Both the position numbers and the translations under genes were made by a program. The notes below the pieces were generated by a model that had not been told where the DNA came from, ran no database searches, and worked only from the letters and a program-made list of their open reading frames with translations. From the NCBI GenBank assembly GCA_025603075.1, contig MU626383.1:1-61975 (forward strand): a stretch of DNA of 61,975 bases. Direction: 5' to 3'. Position 1 is the first letter of the stretch. The number at the start of each line of letters is the position of its first letter. Shown here one piece after another: positions 1-10,426 of the stretch. Source of the stretch: Neoconidiobolus thromboides FSU 785. Its lineage: Eukaryota > Entomophthoromycota > Entomophthoromycetes > Entomophthorales > Neoconidiobolaceae.

Positions 1-210
1 TTAGCAGTCTGCACCACAGCAGCATCTACCCCAGTCACAATCTCCATTAAGACCATACTTTGGACTTCTATTTTCCCAACTACAAATGTTCAAGCAATCT
101 TGATCAATAAGACATTGTCCAGTTTTAACAGTACATCTTCTACAGATATCTGAACCAGCTACATAGAGGACGAAGAAAAGAGCTACTAATAACTTGAAAC
201 CGTTAAGCAT
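1..210 (-). CDS. Small secreted cysteine-rich protein
   Basis: A 69-residue protein, complete although its stop codon (TAA) lies on the first bases of the window. Residues 1-19 form a hydrophobic signal peptide ending near VAGS. The ~50-residue mature part contains ten cysteines, including a CCC run near the C-terminus, an even number compatible with five disulphides. It should therefore be exported and compact. I do not recognise the family. Small Cys-rich secreted proteins of fungi include effectors, antimicrobial peptides and protease inhibitors, and nothing here chooses between them. A weak TATA-like TTTATAA lies about 65 bp upstream on the minus strand. The intact signal peptide and cysteine-dense frame make a real gene likely despite its size. 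Confidence 0.6.
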   Translation of the reverse strand: MLNGFKLLVALFFVLYVAGSDICRRCTVKTGQCLIDQDCLNICSWENRSPKYGLNGDCDWGRCCCGADC

Positions 211-405
211 TTTTTTATCCTAATTATACGACTGTGAATATTTTTAATTAAATTTTATTAAATCCCTACCTTATAAAATGAAAGAAAAAGTGATTAAAGT
301 TTATGTATGACTTTAGATACTTTTTATACTAGATTTTAAAGCCAATAATGTATTACTAATAAACTTGGCACTTAGAAATATACCACATGTAAAGTAGTAC
401 TTTAT

Positions 406-490
406 TATAGTATAAAATATCACTTTAATATAGTATAAAATATTACTTTAATATAGTATAAAATATTACTTTAATATAGTATAAAATATT
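406..490. repeat. 23-bp tandem repeat, about 3.7 copies
   Basis: The unit TATAGTATAAAATATTACTT plus three A/T bases repeats at 406, 429, 452 and 475 (last copy partial). The first unit has C where the others have T (ATCACT versus ATTACT). Very low divergence suggests a young minisatellite. Confidence 0.9.
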
Positions 491-969
491 AAAAATTATA
501 AACAAGCTGTAATTATCAAGTTTGGATTATTATTTTAATCATTTCAATAACATCGTCAATCTTTATAAACTAAGCTCATAGCCACTGATAGCTAAAAGTA
601 ATATTTTGAAAGCATAAATTACATATATATGCTTATTAATTGATTTTGTCCCTTTACTATTAAGGCTAGTTTAGTTACTTATTTTAACTTAATTGCTATT
701 AAAGGATAGCTAATTTTATAATAACATTCAAGTTACAACGTATAGTATCTATTTGAATTCGAATAACCTAAACCATAAATTGGGTTGAAAAATAGCTTAG
801 TTCACTGTATCTAAGTTATATCCTAGTTGCTATATATCTTTCTGTAAGATTATCAGCAGTCCTTAAAAAAAACTCAAATATATTTTTAATAACTAACATA
901 TTTCAAATTAGTGCTTTACCTATTGCTTTCTATTTTTTGACAAGTTTTCAAACTATTTTTTAATTAGTA

Positions 970-1062
970 TAGAAATGTTTTGGCTTTGTCATTTTCTCTA
1001 TTTTTTAAGCACTGTTTAAGCGGAAAATTTGTTAATAAAATTCTTAAAATACATCCCCATAT
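970..1062 (-). mobile_element. MITE-like inverted-repeat element, reverse copy
   Basis: The right end ACATCCCCATAT is intact and the left end (AGAAATGTTTTGG) is degraded. The internal signature TTTTTTAAGCACTGTTTAAG corresponds to the AAGCGCTATTTGAG core of the family. Confidence 0.8.
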
Positions 1063-1270
1063 GGAGAAAAATATAGCTTTAGCTTCACTTGGTCTCCTTT
1101 TGATTAAGTTAGAATAAATATTTACTTTATTTTAATAAATGTTTTTGATATTTTATAATATTAAATATACAAGGTCTTAATGAAAACTTATCGCTCCTAC
1201 TAGCGTTAGCCTTTAAATTCAATATAAAATTCATTAATATATTATAAACATAGCAATCGATTTATTCATG

Positions 1271-1372
1271 ATCTGGAGATGTGTTTTTGGTTTAAGAATT
1301 TTGCTAGCAATTTTTCCGCTTAAATAGTGCTTAAAAGTAGAAAAAGTGATGAAACAAAAAAATACTTCCATG
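1271..1372 (+). mobile_element. MITE-like inverted-repeat element, forward copy
   Basis: Starts ATCTGGAGATGTG and ends ACTTCCATGT, both mutated relative to ATATGGGGATG/CATCCCCATAT. The core TTTAAGAATTTTGCTAGCAA is well kept. Confidence 0.8.
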
Positions 1373-2234
1373 TTATTAATCTAAAAACTAAAGTACATAA
1401 ACCTTTCAATTCCTTTCAATTCCTTTCAATTGCTTTCACTTAAAATAAAATGTCTTCTATTTAATTAAGTCTACATACTATTAATAGCTTTAAGTAATCA
1501 AATAAGGAATATAGAAGAAATTACTTTTATTGTACCTATTACCTCTTGAATATCTTCCTTTTAACATTCATTTTATCAACAACCACCAGAAACCTTGTTC
1601 TTAAAAGCTATATGAAAACATCCTTTTCTCCTTTGATATTTATTCACTTTCTAAGTACGAATATTGAAATATTAGTATAGACTTTTGGTAAACACATGCT
1701 ATAATTTTTCACTTTTATCATTTGATTTAAAAATAAACTCGCCTTTTTACACTTTGTTAAAAAAATAGATTACATTGTTTCATGTAAAAAATTATTAAAA
1801 TCAAGTAGAAACTGCTATAATATTTTAATTAGAATTATTATGTATAGTTAATAGCTTAGTCCCCATTATAAATAGAATAGGTACTTTTGATTTTAAAGCA
1901 TTTTGTTTTGAAATTATATCTAAGTAAAAAGTGATTATTTATTTCTATGTATAATACCCATTTCATTAAACAATTACAATACAAAAATAGGAGGTGTAAA
2001 AAATTAGAGAAAGAAAAAGATAGTAATTGAAAAAATAATGGTTAATGAATTCATTAAATTAATTTTAATTAATTGTAGCGCTCAACTACATTATTAGGTT
2101 GTTATTTCCTTAGTATGACTATTACTATTTTATTTTTCTTATCTTACTTACCATATTTGTAAAATTCCATTAAATTTTTCAAACGTTTGAAAACAACTTA
2201 ATTTGGTCAAAAAAAAGGTAAATAAATAGATTGA

Positions 2235-2256
2235 GATCCTTGGATATACCAAGGTC
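2235..2256. other. Short perfect hairpin upstream of LPMO-like gene
   Basis: CCTTGG-ATATA-CCAAGG forms a perfect 6-bp stem with a 5-base loop and can be extended by GA/TC across a bulged T. It is unusually GC-rich for this DNA and lies about 150 bp upstream of the start codon of the next gene. It may be an operator, an RNA structure or chance. Confidence 0.4.
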
Positions 2257-2404
2257 GAATTAGAAATTAAAAATTACTTAGTGACGCAGTGGTGAAAGAG
2301 AGTGAATACCCTACTATTATTTAAATGAAAGCTGATCTTTCCATTTTGACTATTTTAACTCTACTTCATCCCCCCTTTTTTATTTCCTATTTATTTTAAT
2401 TAAT

Positions 2405-3511
2405 ATGATTAATACTAACTTATTAGTCTATCTTATTTTATTATTGAAAACTAATCCTATCCAAGGTCATTCCTGGTTAGATTGTGTTGATCTACGAGGA
2501 AAAGAATGTAAAGGCTTTGTCCGTGGTTATGTAGGCCATATAGATGATCCAATGACTTACCGTATCGAATTAAGAAACAATGAGCAAGCAGTATGTCATC
2601 CAAACACTCAAACATCGCCAGATTCTTATTCAAATCAGTATCCTCGATCTAAAGCGATGCCAGGCCAAAAGTTAATTTTTAGTTACTTAGAAAATGGCCA
2701 TGTTACTAAGGATCGGTTACCACCTAATGGTAAACCTAACCCTAAAACTTATACGATTCATTGGAGTGGTAAACCATTTACAGGTAATACTAATGATGAT
2801 TCTCAAATCAAGATTAGAGGTGAGCTGAATTCAGGGAATCAGTTAGGTAATTATACTTAATACCAGTAAATAAATAATACTGATGGTTGAAATTTAGGTG
2901 ATGAGCATAATTTTGATGATGGACAGTGCGCGGAAGATAATACCATGGGTAGAGAAGGACCCAAACCTTGTTTAGGGGAATTAATAGTGCCACCAAATAC
3001 AGCACCAGGAGTTTATCAGTTTATTTGGTGGTGGAAATTTGATAAGGATCCCAAAGCCGGGGGTGAAGAATATACTTCTTGCTTTGATGTTGAAGTAATG
3101 AGTAGCTTTAAATATAATGTTACTACTAGTATGCCTAATTATAACTCTAATAATAACAGGCCCAACAATGCGGCTAATAACAATGTGGCCAACAATAATG
3201 CGGGCAATAACAACATAACCAATGGTAATGCGACTAACAATGATGTAAATAACAATGTAAATAATGAAAGTAACAATGAAGATGATGACAATGATGAAGA
3301 GGATAGTAGAAGGAGAGTTAAATATATTCCATCTTCAGATTATTCAGCTAAAGCGTACGCTTATATAAAGCCAACTTCAATTAAATTTGATAGTCACAAT
3401 AGTGATAACACTACTACTAAATATAGTAAACACTTTAATAATAATAGAAGTAGACCAATAATATATAATGGTGAGAGTATTAAAAATTACGAGGCAATAG
3501 AAGAAAAATAA
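2405..3511 (+). CDS. Secreted LPMO-like protein with Asn-rich tail (2 exons)
   Basis: Exons 2405-2846 and 2898-3511, with a 51-bp GT-AG intron inferred from frame continuity (GNQLG then DEHNFDDGQC); about 351 residues. A signal peptide of about 21 residues is followed by a mature N-terminus HSWLDC. An N-terminal His after cleavage is the first ligand of the copper histidine brace in LPMOs. The catalytic-type region is Cys-rich and contains WW/aromatic stretches (VYQFIWWWKFDKDP) and a closing EYTSCFDVEV strand, as in fungal LPMO-like proteins. After about residue 230 comes a long Asn-rich, then acidic, then Ser/Tyr-rich linker with no binding module. The expected role is oxidative attack on, or copper binding at, chitin or glucan outside the cell. 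The exact AA family cannot be assigned by eye, and an enzymatically inactive copper-binding relative is possible. Confidence 0.72.
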
Positions 3512-3571
3512 CTTTAAAAATTCATCTCCATACTTTATTAAATGATTATCTTTTATTATTAAACACATTTT

Positions 3572-4181
3572 TTATTTTGACTCTTGTTCATTTTTGTTTT
3601 GACTTTTATTTTCATTTTGTCTTTCTAATAAAACAATATCATATCCAGCCTCAGCCAACTGAGCATCTATATGAGGTGAATTACTAGGTCTGCCATATCC
3701 AATAGATTCTAAAACAGTCTAAAATAAATTAAATAAATTAACTAAGTTTCATTAATGAAGCCCTTACTTTTTGTTTATTAACGCAATCCCAAAATACATT
3801 GTATTGATCAAAGCACATCTTTAATCGATCTTGCCAGCTCCCATTTCTTAAACATTGATATACCTCTGACTCGTATTCTGAACAATTTTCTAGCGCCATA
3901 TCCTTAATCTTTTCTTTTCTATATTTGTTCATTTCTACAGTTTGTCTTAGCTCTATGTTCTCATCACTTTTACTACTACTGGTGTTATTAGTTGCTGTAG
4001 CATCCTTTTCTTTTTCATTTGGCTCCAAAATAACTTTAATAGGATTCTTATTAAACTCTTGTTGAATTTTTTCAGCCTCTAATTTATAGTTTTCTTCATC
4101 TTTATTTTGATTACTATTGAATTTGGTTTGATTTTTCAAATAATCACTGAAAAAATTGCTTCCTTCTTTATCTGAGCTCAT
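3572..4181 (-). CDS. Twin CX9C (CHCH-type) mitochondrial protein (2 exons)
   Basis: Exon 1 is 4181-3768, intron 3767-3719 (49 bp, GTAAGG...TTTTAG), exon 2 is 3718-3572; about 186 residues. C100, C110, C123 and C133 form two exact CX9C motifs in an LENC...WDCVNKQK helix pair. That is the substrate pattern of the Mia40/Erv1 disulphide relay of the mitochondrial intermembrane space. The N-terminal 90 residues are charged and low-complexity. Without the splice, the frame would end SLMKLS. With it, the protein continues TVLESIGYGRPSN, which matches the K-x-LExxGYGRP continuation I remember in fungal CHCH proteins and is the reason for the model. It is divergent from the next gene, with 169 bp between the two start codons. 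Exact orthology is unknown. Confidence 0.75.
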
Positions 4182-4350
4182 GTTTAAATAGGATAATAAA
4201 ATAGATAAGAAAATACCAAAATGTCAAAGCTTCCCAACTTAAAACCAATAACAGCCAATCATTCAAAGTAGTTCTAACTAAAGTTAGCTCGAATGGAATA
4301 TAAAAATTACAAAGCTGATTTATTGAAAATGATTACTTCTCAACAAAAAA

Positions 4351-5365
4351 ATGATTGATTGGACTTTTGGATTAAGGTATTTAACAAGAGCAACTAAAAT
4401 CTTATGGATAACACTAATAAATATAGTGCGGTATTAGCCACCTCTTTAGGTTTAATATATAGAGGCCAGCAATTTTTATTATATATGCCAAGCTACCCTC
4501 AAGATTCTAGAACAAAAGTAAAAAAGAAGTTAATAATAAACCAAGTAATTAAACAATAAACTAGATAGAAAGTCCCTCTAAGTATGGTATGGAGGATTAT
4601 GAAGATTTGAGGTTAACGTGTGAAGATGATACAAAAATTCAGGCTTATATGATTTATAGTGACATTATAGATGGGCATCAGTCAAATTTGACTATTCTTT
4701 ATTTCCATGCTAACGCAGGTAATTTGGGCCATCGATTACCTATTGCTTCTAGATTGCATACTATGTTGAATTGTAATATTTTGATGGTTTCGTATAGAGG
4801 GTAATATTATAAAGATAGCATGATAACAAAATAATATTTTATTAATAGATATGGTAAAAGTGAAGGGGAACCTGAAGAAGAAGGAATAAAATTAGATTCT
4901 CAAGCAGCATTGGATTACATTTTAAATAATGATAGATTAAAAGATAACAAAATCATAGTTTATGGGCAAAGTATTGGAGGGGCAGTAGCAATTGCTCTAG
5001 CGGAAAAAAACAAAAGAAGAATTGACGGCATTATTATTGAAAATACGTTTTTAAGTTTAAGCAAGTTGGTAGAAACTTTAGTACCCATTGGCGGTAGCAT
5101 TGTATCATATTTATTAAATCAAACTTGGGATAGTGAGAGTTCAATAATAAATTTAAAGCACCTTCCCATTTTATTTTTGGTGGGTGAAAAAGACCAATTA
5201 ATTAATCCAACACATATGGAAAAATTATTTGAGTTAGCATCTGTGGATTCAACCTGTGCTAAGTCTTTTGTTGTAATTAAAGATGGTACCCACAATGATA
5301 CTTGTATTTTTCCTACCTATTACCGTGCTATAAAAGAGTTTATTACAAGGAATCGACTAATCTAA
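4351..5365 (+). CDS. Bem46/ABHD13-family alpha/beta hydrolase (4 exons)
   Basis: Proposed exons are 4351-4376, 4427-4517, 4565-4800 and 4849-5365; introns are 47-50 bp, the first with a CACTAAT branch site. The product is about 289 residues. An N-terminal hydrophobic segment (about residues 5-28) is followed by SYPQDSRTK and KYGMEDYEDLRL, the conserved entry to the Bem46/ABHD13 fold. The catalytic triad is visible: Ser159 in GQSIGG, Asp233 in GEKDQLINP and His266 in DGTHND. The oxyanion-hole region is LYFHANAGNLGHR. Family members are membrane-anchored hydrolases of uncertain substrate, linked to cell polarity in Schizosaccharomyces pombe. The first exon is the least certain part: translation could instead start at ATG 4404 in the same frame. 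The gene ends 6 bp from the convergent J-domain gene. Confidence 0.83.
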
Positions 5366-5371
5366 TCTTAT

Positions 5372-5986
5372 CTAATCTTTCTTTCTCTTGAAATATTCTT
5401 GTACAAATAATTCAATTCGTTTCTTTGAACCTAATAGGTTGGCTATTTCAACTACTTTATAATAATTCAAAGCAGACAACTCAAAGTGTTTCTCTCGCAT
5501 GGCAGTCACTGATTTATGCTTACTCCTGAACCTCAAGTATTGAATAAATAAACCAAAAAAGCAAGCTAGTAATATCATCACAACTATTGTCTCATTTTTA
5601 CCATAAATCAATGGATTTTTTCCTCTTGTAAACCCAGTTTTATGAGGACCTGCCCGATACACAGTATAATAAGGTTCTCTTTTACTACTTTGATAACTTT
5701 TATTCCCTAAATTTGAATGTTTACGTAAATATTGATAAGCTTGAATCACGAGTACTAAATCATCATTATTCTTATCCTTATTAGTTGAATGAGTATGGTT
5801 TCTATCTGGGTGAAATTTCAAACATAATTCTAAATACTTTTTTTTAATTTCAATTAATGAACTGCCTTTCGATACTCCTAATATCTCATGTGGATCACCA
5901 AGTTTTCTATCCCAATACTCTATTTTAATCGGCTTACTTGTACTGAATAACCTTGCGTTTAGTTTGATTATTTGAATCAGCTTCAT
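5372..5986 (-). CDS. Mitochondrial-type J-domain (DnaJ) protein with one TM segment
   Basis: 204 residues in one exon. Residues 1-25 are basic and hydroxylated (KLNARLFSTSKPIKI), like a mitochondrial presequence. The J domain runs from about residue 31 (DPHEILGVSKGSS) through the HPD tripeptide at 59-61 to about 90. A single hydrophobic segment follows at about 133-150, then a basic C-terminal tail. Short J proteins with this layout are co-chaperones that stimulate Hsp70 ATPase at mitochondrial or other membranes. It is tail-to-tail with the Bem46-like gene with a 6-bp gap, so their terminators must overlap or be shared. Confidence 0.83.
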   Translation of the reverse strand: MKLIQIIKLNARLFSTSKPIKIEYWDRKLGDPHEILGVSKGSSLIEIKKKYLELCLKFHPDRNHTHSTNKDKNNDDLVLVIQAYQYLRKHSNLGNKSYQSSKREPYYTVYRAGPHKTGFTRGKNPLIYGKNETIVVMILLACFFGLFIQYLRFRSKHKSVTAMREKHFELSALNYYKVVEIANLLGSKKRIELFVQEYFKRKKD

Positions 5987-7141
5987 TGTTAAAAATTATA
6001 TAGTATAAAAGTTCTATTTGTTATTAAAAGGAATAAAAACAAGTTACAGACAACTTGATGCTATTGGCTGGGGTCAATTCATTTTTTTAATAAAATCGAG
6101 CATTTTTATTGCAAGTAACATTTATTTTTTAAAGCATTTGAACTTTTAAAATTGCACTAGCTCATAAACTAAAGCTATTTTAATATTAGAATTTATAGTA
6201 TAATAATGTGATGATCAGACTTGAAGATATAACAATCATCCTATTGCTATAAAATTAAGATAGTTCAACAATACTTAAACATCAGAGTTTGATTTAATCA
6301 ATTTTATCGAACTTCCGACAGTTATTTTTAATAGTCGTAAGCATCATATTAATAGTTTAATTATCTTCAAGATAAAAAGAGAAAGACCTATAAATTGAAA
6401 TTATTTATACCAGTGTAGATTATTGTACAATATACTTTTATTAGTAAAATAGTAATATAATAAAGCTATTTTTATATATTATGTTTTGTCCTTTTTTCTT
6501 GGCAGTTATTATTAAATTGAATTCTATCTTAATGAGATCATTATTAAGCCTTAGATTGATAATTTAAACTAAAAATAAGATAAAGTGAAAACTTCAAAAC
6601 TTATTTAAAATTATTCTTTAATTCTTTATTTTGCTATTTTAGATATTTAAGTTTGAATTTTAAAAATTAAAAAAAGGAATGTAAATAAATTTAACTCTAA
6701 ATAGTGATATAAATAAGGTCAAGTAAATAAAATTAAGTTTATGTAATAAGAATATCAAGCCTAATAAAGTATAATGAATAAATGATTAAAGGCCTATTGT
6801 CCAACCTTTAACAACTTGATAATGACAATTCTGTTTATAAACAAAAGATCAAATTTTCTAAACAAAATTAACTGAAAAGCAACACAACACTAGTTACCAA
6901 TTAAATCTTGAATTAACTGGTTAAATTAGGTTTTTAATGAGGCATGTATCTAATTTACGTTAAGCGATTAATAAATACAGAGTATTACGATTAACTCTAA
7001 ATAGTAATTAAAGTAACCGCTTAACTAGAATAAATCCACTATAAATATCAAAAAATAAAAACAAAAATAAGTTATCTTAAACTTCATTTTATTCATTAAT
7101 TCATAGATATTTAATTCATTTTTAAAAGCATTTTATTCATC
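5987..7141. other. Intergenic, nothing recognised
   Basis: 1.15 kb of AT-rich sequence with stops in all frames and no repeat copy. A TATAAATA at 7040-7047, 95 bp upstream of the next ATG, may be its TATA box. Confidence 0.5.
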
Positions 7142-8095
7142 ATGTTCAAATCTTTATTCATCTGTATTGCTCTTTCTACTTCTTTAGTTGTCTCTCAATG
7201 TGACAATATTAGCATTCAATCCACTGGCGATGTTTCTAAAGCCAGCGGATGTACCAAAGCCAACAGTGTTTTCATTACCGGTGAAGGTTTAGGGGATATT
7301 AGCCTTGACAGCTTACAAAGCGTTAGTGACACCATTAAAATTACCGGTACTTCCACCTTAACAAAAGTATCCATGAAAAAATTAGAATCCGCTAAAAACA
7401 TTGAAATTGATAACAATTCAGGATTAAACTTGGTTACTTTATCTAGTTTATCTGGGCTACAAGGGTATATCTTTTTATCTGGTAATTCAAAGACTTTAAG
7501 CTTTTCAGCTCCAAAGTTGTCCACTATCGCTGGTAATGGTACTATTTCAGATGTAGGTACCATAGATATCTCAGGATTAAAGAGTATCAAAAATGCTCTT
7601 AGTTTTTCTGATAATTCATTCAAAAACGTTAGCTTACCCAACTTAAGTGAAGTATCTCAATCCCTTTCTTTCAATTCCAATGATCAAGTAAGCTCAATTA
7701 AACTTGATAAATTAGAAACCATTGGTGGAGCTTTATTAATTGCCAACAACACTAATTTAAAATCCGCTGAATTCCCAAATCTTTCAAGTGTCAATGGTGC
7801 CCTTGATGTTAACGGTAATATTAGTAAATTAGACTTACCAGTTCTTAATGAAGTCAAAGGTAATGCTGATATCCAATCTGGAGCTAAAGACTTAAGTTGT
7901 GATAATCTTAATCGTTTACAAGCTGTTGTTGCTGGTAAATTTAACTGTAATGCAGGATCTTCTACCAACTCCACCAAAAATAATACCAAATCAACTTCCA
8001 GTAAAGGAAATAACTCCTCAGATGCTTTCACCATTCAATTATCGTATACTTTCTTTGCTGCTTCAGCTTTAACTTTATTTTCATTCATCAATTAA
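7142..8095 (+). CDS. Ecm33/Sps2-like GPI-anchored cell-wall protein
   Basis: 317 residues in one exon. There is a signal peptide at about 1-18 (cleavage near VVSQC). Residues 20-265 form a series of leucine-rich, receptor-L-like repeats (for example SLPNLSEVSQSLSF and LDKLETIGGALLIANN) typical of the Ecm33/Sps2 family. The region at about 270-292 is Ser/Thr/Asn-rich with several N-glycosylation sequons. A final hydrophobic stretch (YTFFAASALTLFSFIN) fits a GPI-attachment signal, with omega-site candidates in the SSKGNNSSD segment. Members are glucan-linked surface proteins needed for wall integrity. The sequence is better G/C balanced than its flanks, suggesting strong expression. A TATAAATA lies upstream at 7040-7047. 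Confidence 0.85.
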   Translation: MFKSLFICIALSTSLVVSQCDNISIQSTGDVSKASGCTKANSVFITGEGLGDISLDSLQSVSDTIKITGTSTLTKVSMKKLESAKNIEIDNNSGLNLVTLSSLSGLQGYIFLSGNSKTLSFSAPKLSTIAGNGTISDVGTIDISGLKSIKNALSFSDNSFKNVSLPNLSEVSQSLSFNSNDQVSSIKLDKLETIGGALLIANNTNLKSAEFPNLSSVNGALDVNGNISKLDLPVLNEVKGNADIQSGAKDLSCDNLNRLQAVVAGKFNCNAGSSTNSTKNNTKSTSSKGNNSSDAFTIQLSYTFFAASALTLFSFIN

Positions 8096-8378
8096 CTTTT
8101 ATTAAATTTGCATTATTTTTATTTTTATTTTATTGTTTTAAATCTATAATTTGTATCATTATTCATATTTATCAAATGTATATAAACAATTAATAGGATA
8201 GTAGTCAATATATGTAATTCCTCAAATAATTGATTAGCATTATTGTTAGATTATGTGCTGCAATATTTATGACTTTTTGTTTTTTTAGTAAAAATAATAG
8301 CCTATAACGGCAATGTTAATTATAAACTAACGGTTAAGTTTAAAACATAAGCTCAAATTTCAACAATAAAAATACTAC

Positions 8379-9397
8379 TTATGTTTTTTTACTGTTAAGA
8401 TTCTTAGAAAATAAGCTACTCCCAAGACGAAAACTCTGCCTTTGATGATAATCCAAAATTTTAAGCTGACCAAAATATTCAAATTGCCCATTTGGGTAAA
8501 TAGCACGTGTAAACTCATCTGTAATTTCCAAAGCAGCCAAATGTCCGCCTCTAAAATAGGAAGAAATACCAACATCAATAAGTATAATGCGATTATTACA
8601 ACGAGCTGTAATTCGGTTTTTTTTTTGAATAGTATGTCCTATGACCATACGTTTTGCTTCTAAACGATTTAAAACTTCAGTTAACTTAGGACACATTTCA
8701 TCTTCTGACTCCTTGGAATAGCCACGATACCATAGAGGTCCATCCCCTTTTTGCGTAAAAATAGCTCGCTTGCGTAGCTGTTTAGGATTATCTAATAAAA
8801 GATGATGTCGAGCTTTTTTATTTAAATCATCCACTTTTTTTGTAGACCAGTTTAAATTGATACCACCATGACAAAATACAGTATCACGAACTTTGATAGC
8901 AATCGTAAGGTTTCTCAAATACTGCCCAATAACTCCATCCTTACTAAGCGCTTTCTTACGCTCGTTTAAAGAGCCAAAGTTAGAAATATCTTTTTCAGAT
9001 ACATATTTATAGTTTTCAGCTAAATTCATTATCTCGTGATTACCTAATAGTGGGATAAATAACCCTCCTTTTGTTTTTGCTTCTGAGCGAAGGTTTATAA
9101 AATAATTGTATAACTTTTTTGCGTCTGGGCCTCGGTCAGTTACATCCCCCTGAATTGAAGTTTAATTTTGATATCAAATAAAATATTGTAACTTACTGTC
9201 TGTATCAAAGTGGTATAATTACCACCAATCCATTGGTAATGATGGTTAATTACTTTAGTCATCCTTAATATTTTAATTAGATGATTATAGTCCCCGTGGA
9301 GGTCACCTACAACTATTATTCGTTGTTTATGAGAATGACATCCTATTTTATAGTTTGAATGAAATAGAATTACAAAAATCAAAATAATTAAATTCAT
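8379..9397 (-). CDS. Secreted Shewanella-like PPP-type phosphatase, copy P1 (2 exons)
   Basis: Exon 1 is 9397-9197, intron 9196-9150 (47 bp), exon 2 is 9149-8379; about 323 residues. All metallophosphatase motifs are present: GDLHGDY, GDVTDRGPD (joined by the splice after TTLIQT), LLGNHE, FCHGGINLNW and VIGHTIQ. They supply the residues for a two-metal centre and catalytic histidines, as in PPP and Shewanella-like phosphatases. The N-terminal NLIILIFVILF segment should act as a signal peptide. ATG 9481 is in frame and would add 28 residues in front of it, so 9397 was chosen. This copy is the most divergent of the five paralogues and has a longer basic C-terminal tail (about 20 extra residues). 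The substrate is unknown, and extracellular phosphoprotein or phosphate scavenging is possible. Confidence 0.82.
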
Positions 9398-10426
9398 ATT
9401 TAAAAGATATAAAAGTAAATTAACAGTTTTTTCCGCCTGTACTATTTGACCCCTTCCTAATTTGGTAGCCTTCACTAACATTTTCTACAAATATTTTTTT
9501 GTAGTGATTATTAATATTTAATGATAATTCAATACTTTGATTATATTATAACCACATAAATTAGCACATTTGTTGTTGTTTTAACCTTTATAATATCTGG
9601 TCTCGACTTAAAAGTATAGTAATTTGATAATCTTATAATTTGATTTATGTTTATATAGAATGTTTTGAGTAAAACAATATTGTTTGTTAATATCATCAAA
9701 GCCCGGTAGACTTATCTTGTGGTTACTCTTAAATTAATTTCTATTACTTATTTAACTCGTCATATATAGTGTTTGTTCGTTTGATAATTTCATAACATTA
9801 TATATTTAGCACATGTGGACGCATCTTTGGCTTCACTTTATTTTCAATTTTTACGCTTAACCCTTTGAGTACTGAATGTCTCAAAAAAATTATATTTGAT
9901 CAGATCATGATTTCTAATCAATTTTGTGCTAATTGGGATAGTTTTCTTAAAACTCCAATACTCAAAGGACTACTTTTAATTCAAATCATGTGACCCATGT
10001 TCGTCAATTTAATTTTGATCTAAAAGAAGTGGTGAGCACTGTTCATCCACGGTATTCAAGTGGCTAAAAATAGTACAAATCATTAATAAAAGTAATGATG
10101 AAAGCATACTAACATGTTGAATCTAGCAAAGTTTATTTTAAAAATTATATGCTTAAGGCAGTGCTTATTACGACTAGTAGGAGTTACTAGAATGTATAGA
10201 ATTTAAAAATGAATAACGATATTTAATTGTATGAGCTGGAGTTAGTATACAACAGGAACATTATTCCATAAAATTGATAGCTATATTACCCAAATCTTAA
10301 TATGTATAGATAGTTTCTTTAAGGTTTGCTTAAATAAAATAAATGTTTTACTTTATACATTTACAAACAAATAATAGATAAAGTAGTATTTTAAATTATA
10401 ATAGACAATGTATTTTATTATAAAAA
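9398..10426. other. Intergenic with a TTAA-flanked inverted-repeat remnant
   Basis: About 1 kb between P1 and the S41-like gene. Apart from the piggyBac-like remnant listed separately, I see nothing coding or structured. Confidence 0.5.
9857..9970. mobile_element. piggyBac-like MITE remnant
   Basis: TTAA then CCCTTTGAGTACTGAATG at the left, and AATACTCAAAGGA at the right about 95 bp later, give near-perfect inverted ends (CCTTTGAGTA/TACTCAAAGG). TTAA next to CCC is the target/terminal signature of the piggyBac superfamily. The right-hand TTAA is not directly adjacent (ACTACTTTTAA follows), so that end is altered. No transposase is nearby. Confidence 0.4.

Larger units (their letters stand above)
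211..2404. other. Gene desert with repeats
   Basis: About 2.2 kb without a supportable gene. It holds a 23-bp tandem repeat, two copies of the inverted-repeat element (listed separately), a short CTTTCAATTC-type tandem run at about 1407-1440 and a GC-richer hairpin at 2235. The rest is AT-rich sequence with stops in all frames. Confidence 0.6.

Noticed and set aside
2280-2340. GACGCAGTGGTGAAAGAGAG as a tRNA D-arm or snoRNA
   Set aside because: No matching anticodon or T-arm, and no convincing box C/D pair at the right spacing.
7216-8034. Two antisense frames within the Ecm33-like gene
   Set aside because: Antisense shadows of a repeat-structured coding sequence, with no independent start context or domain.
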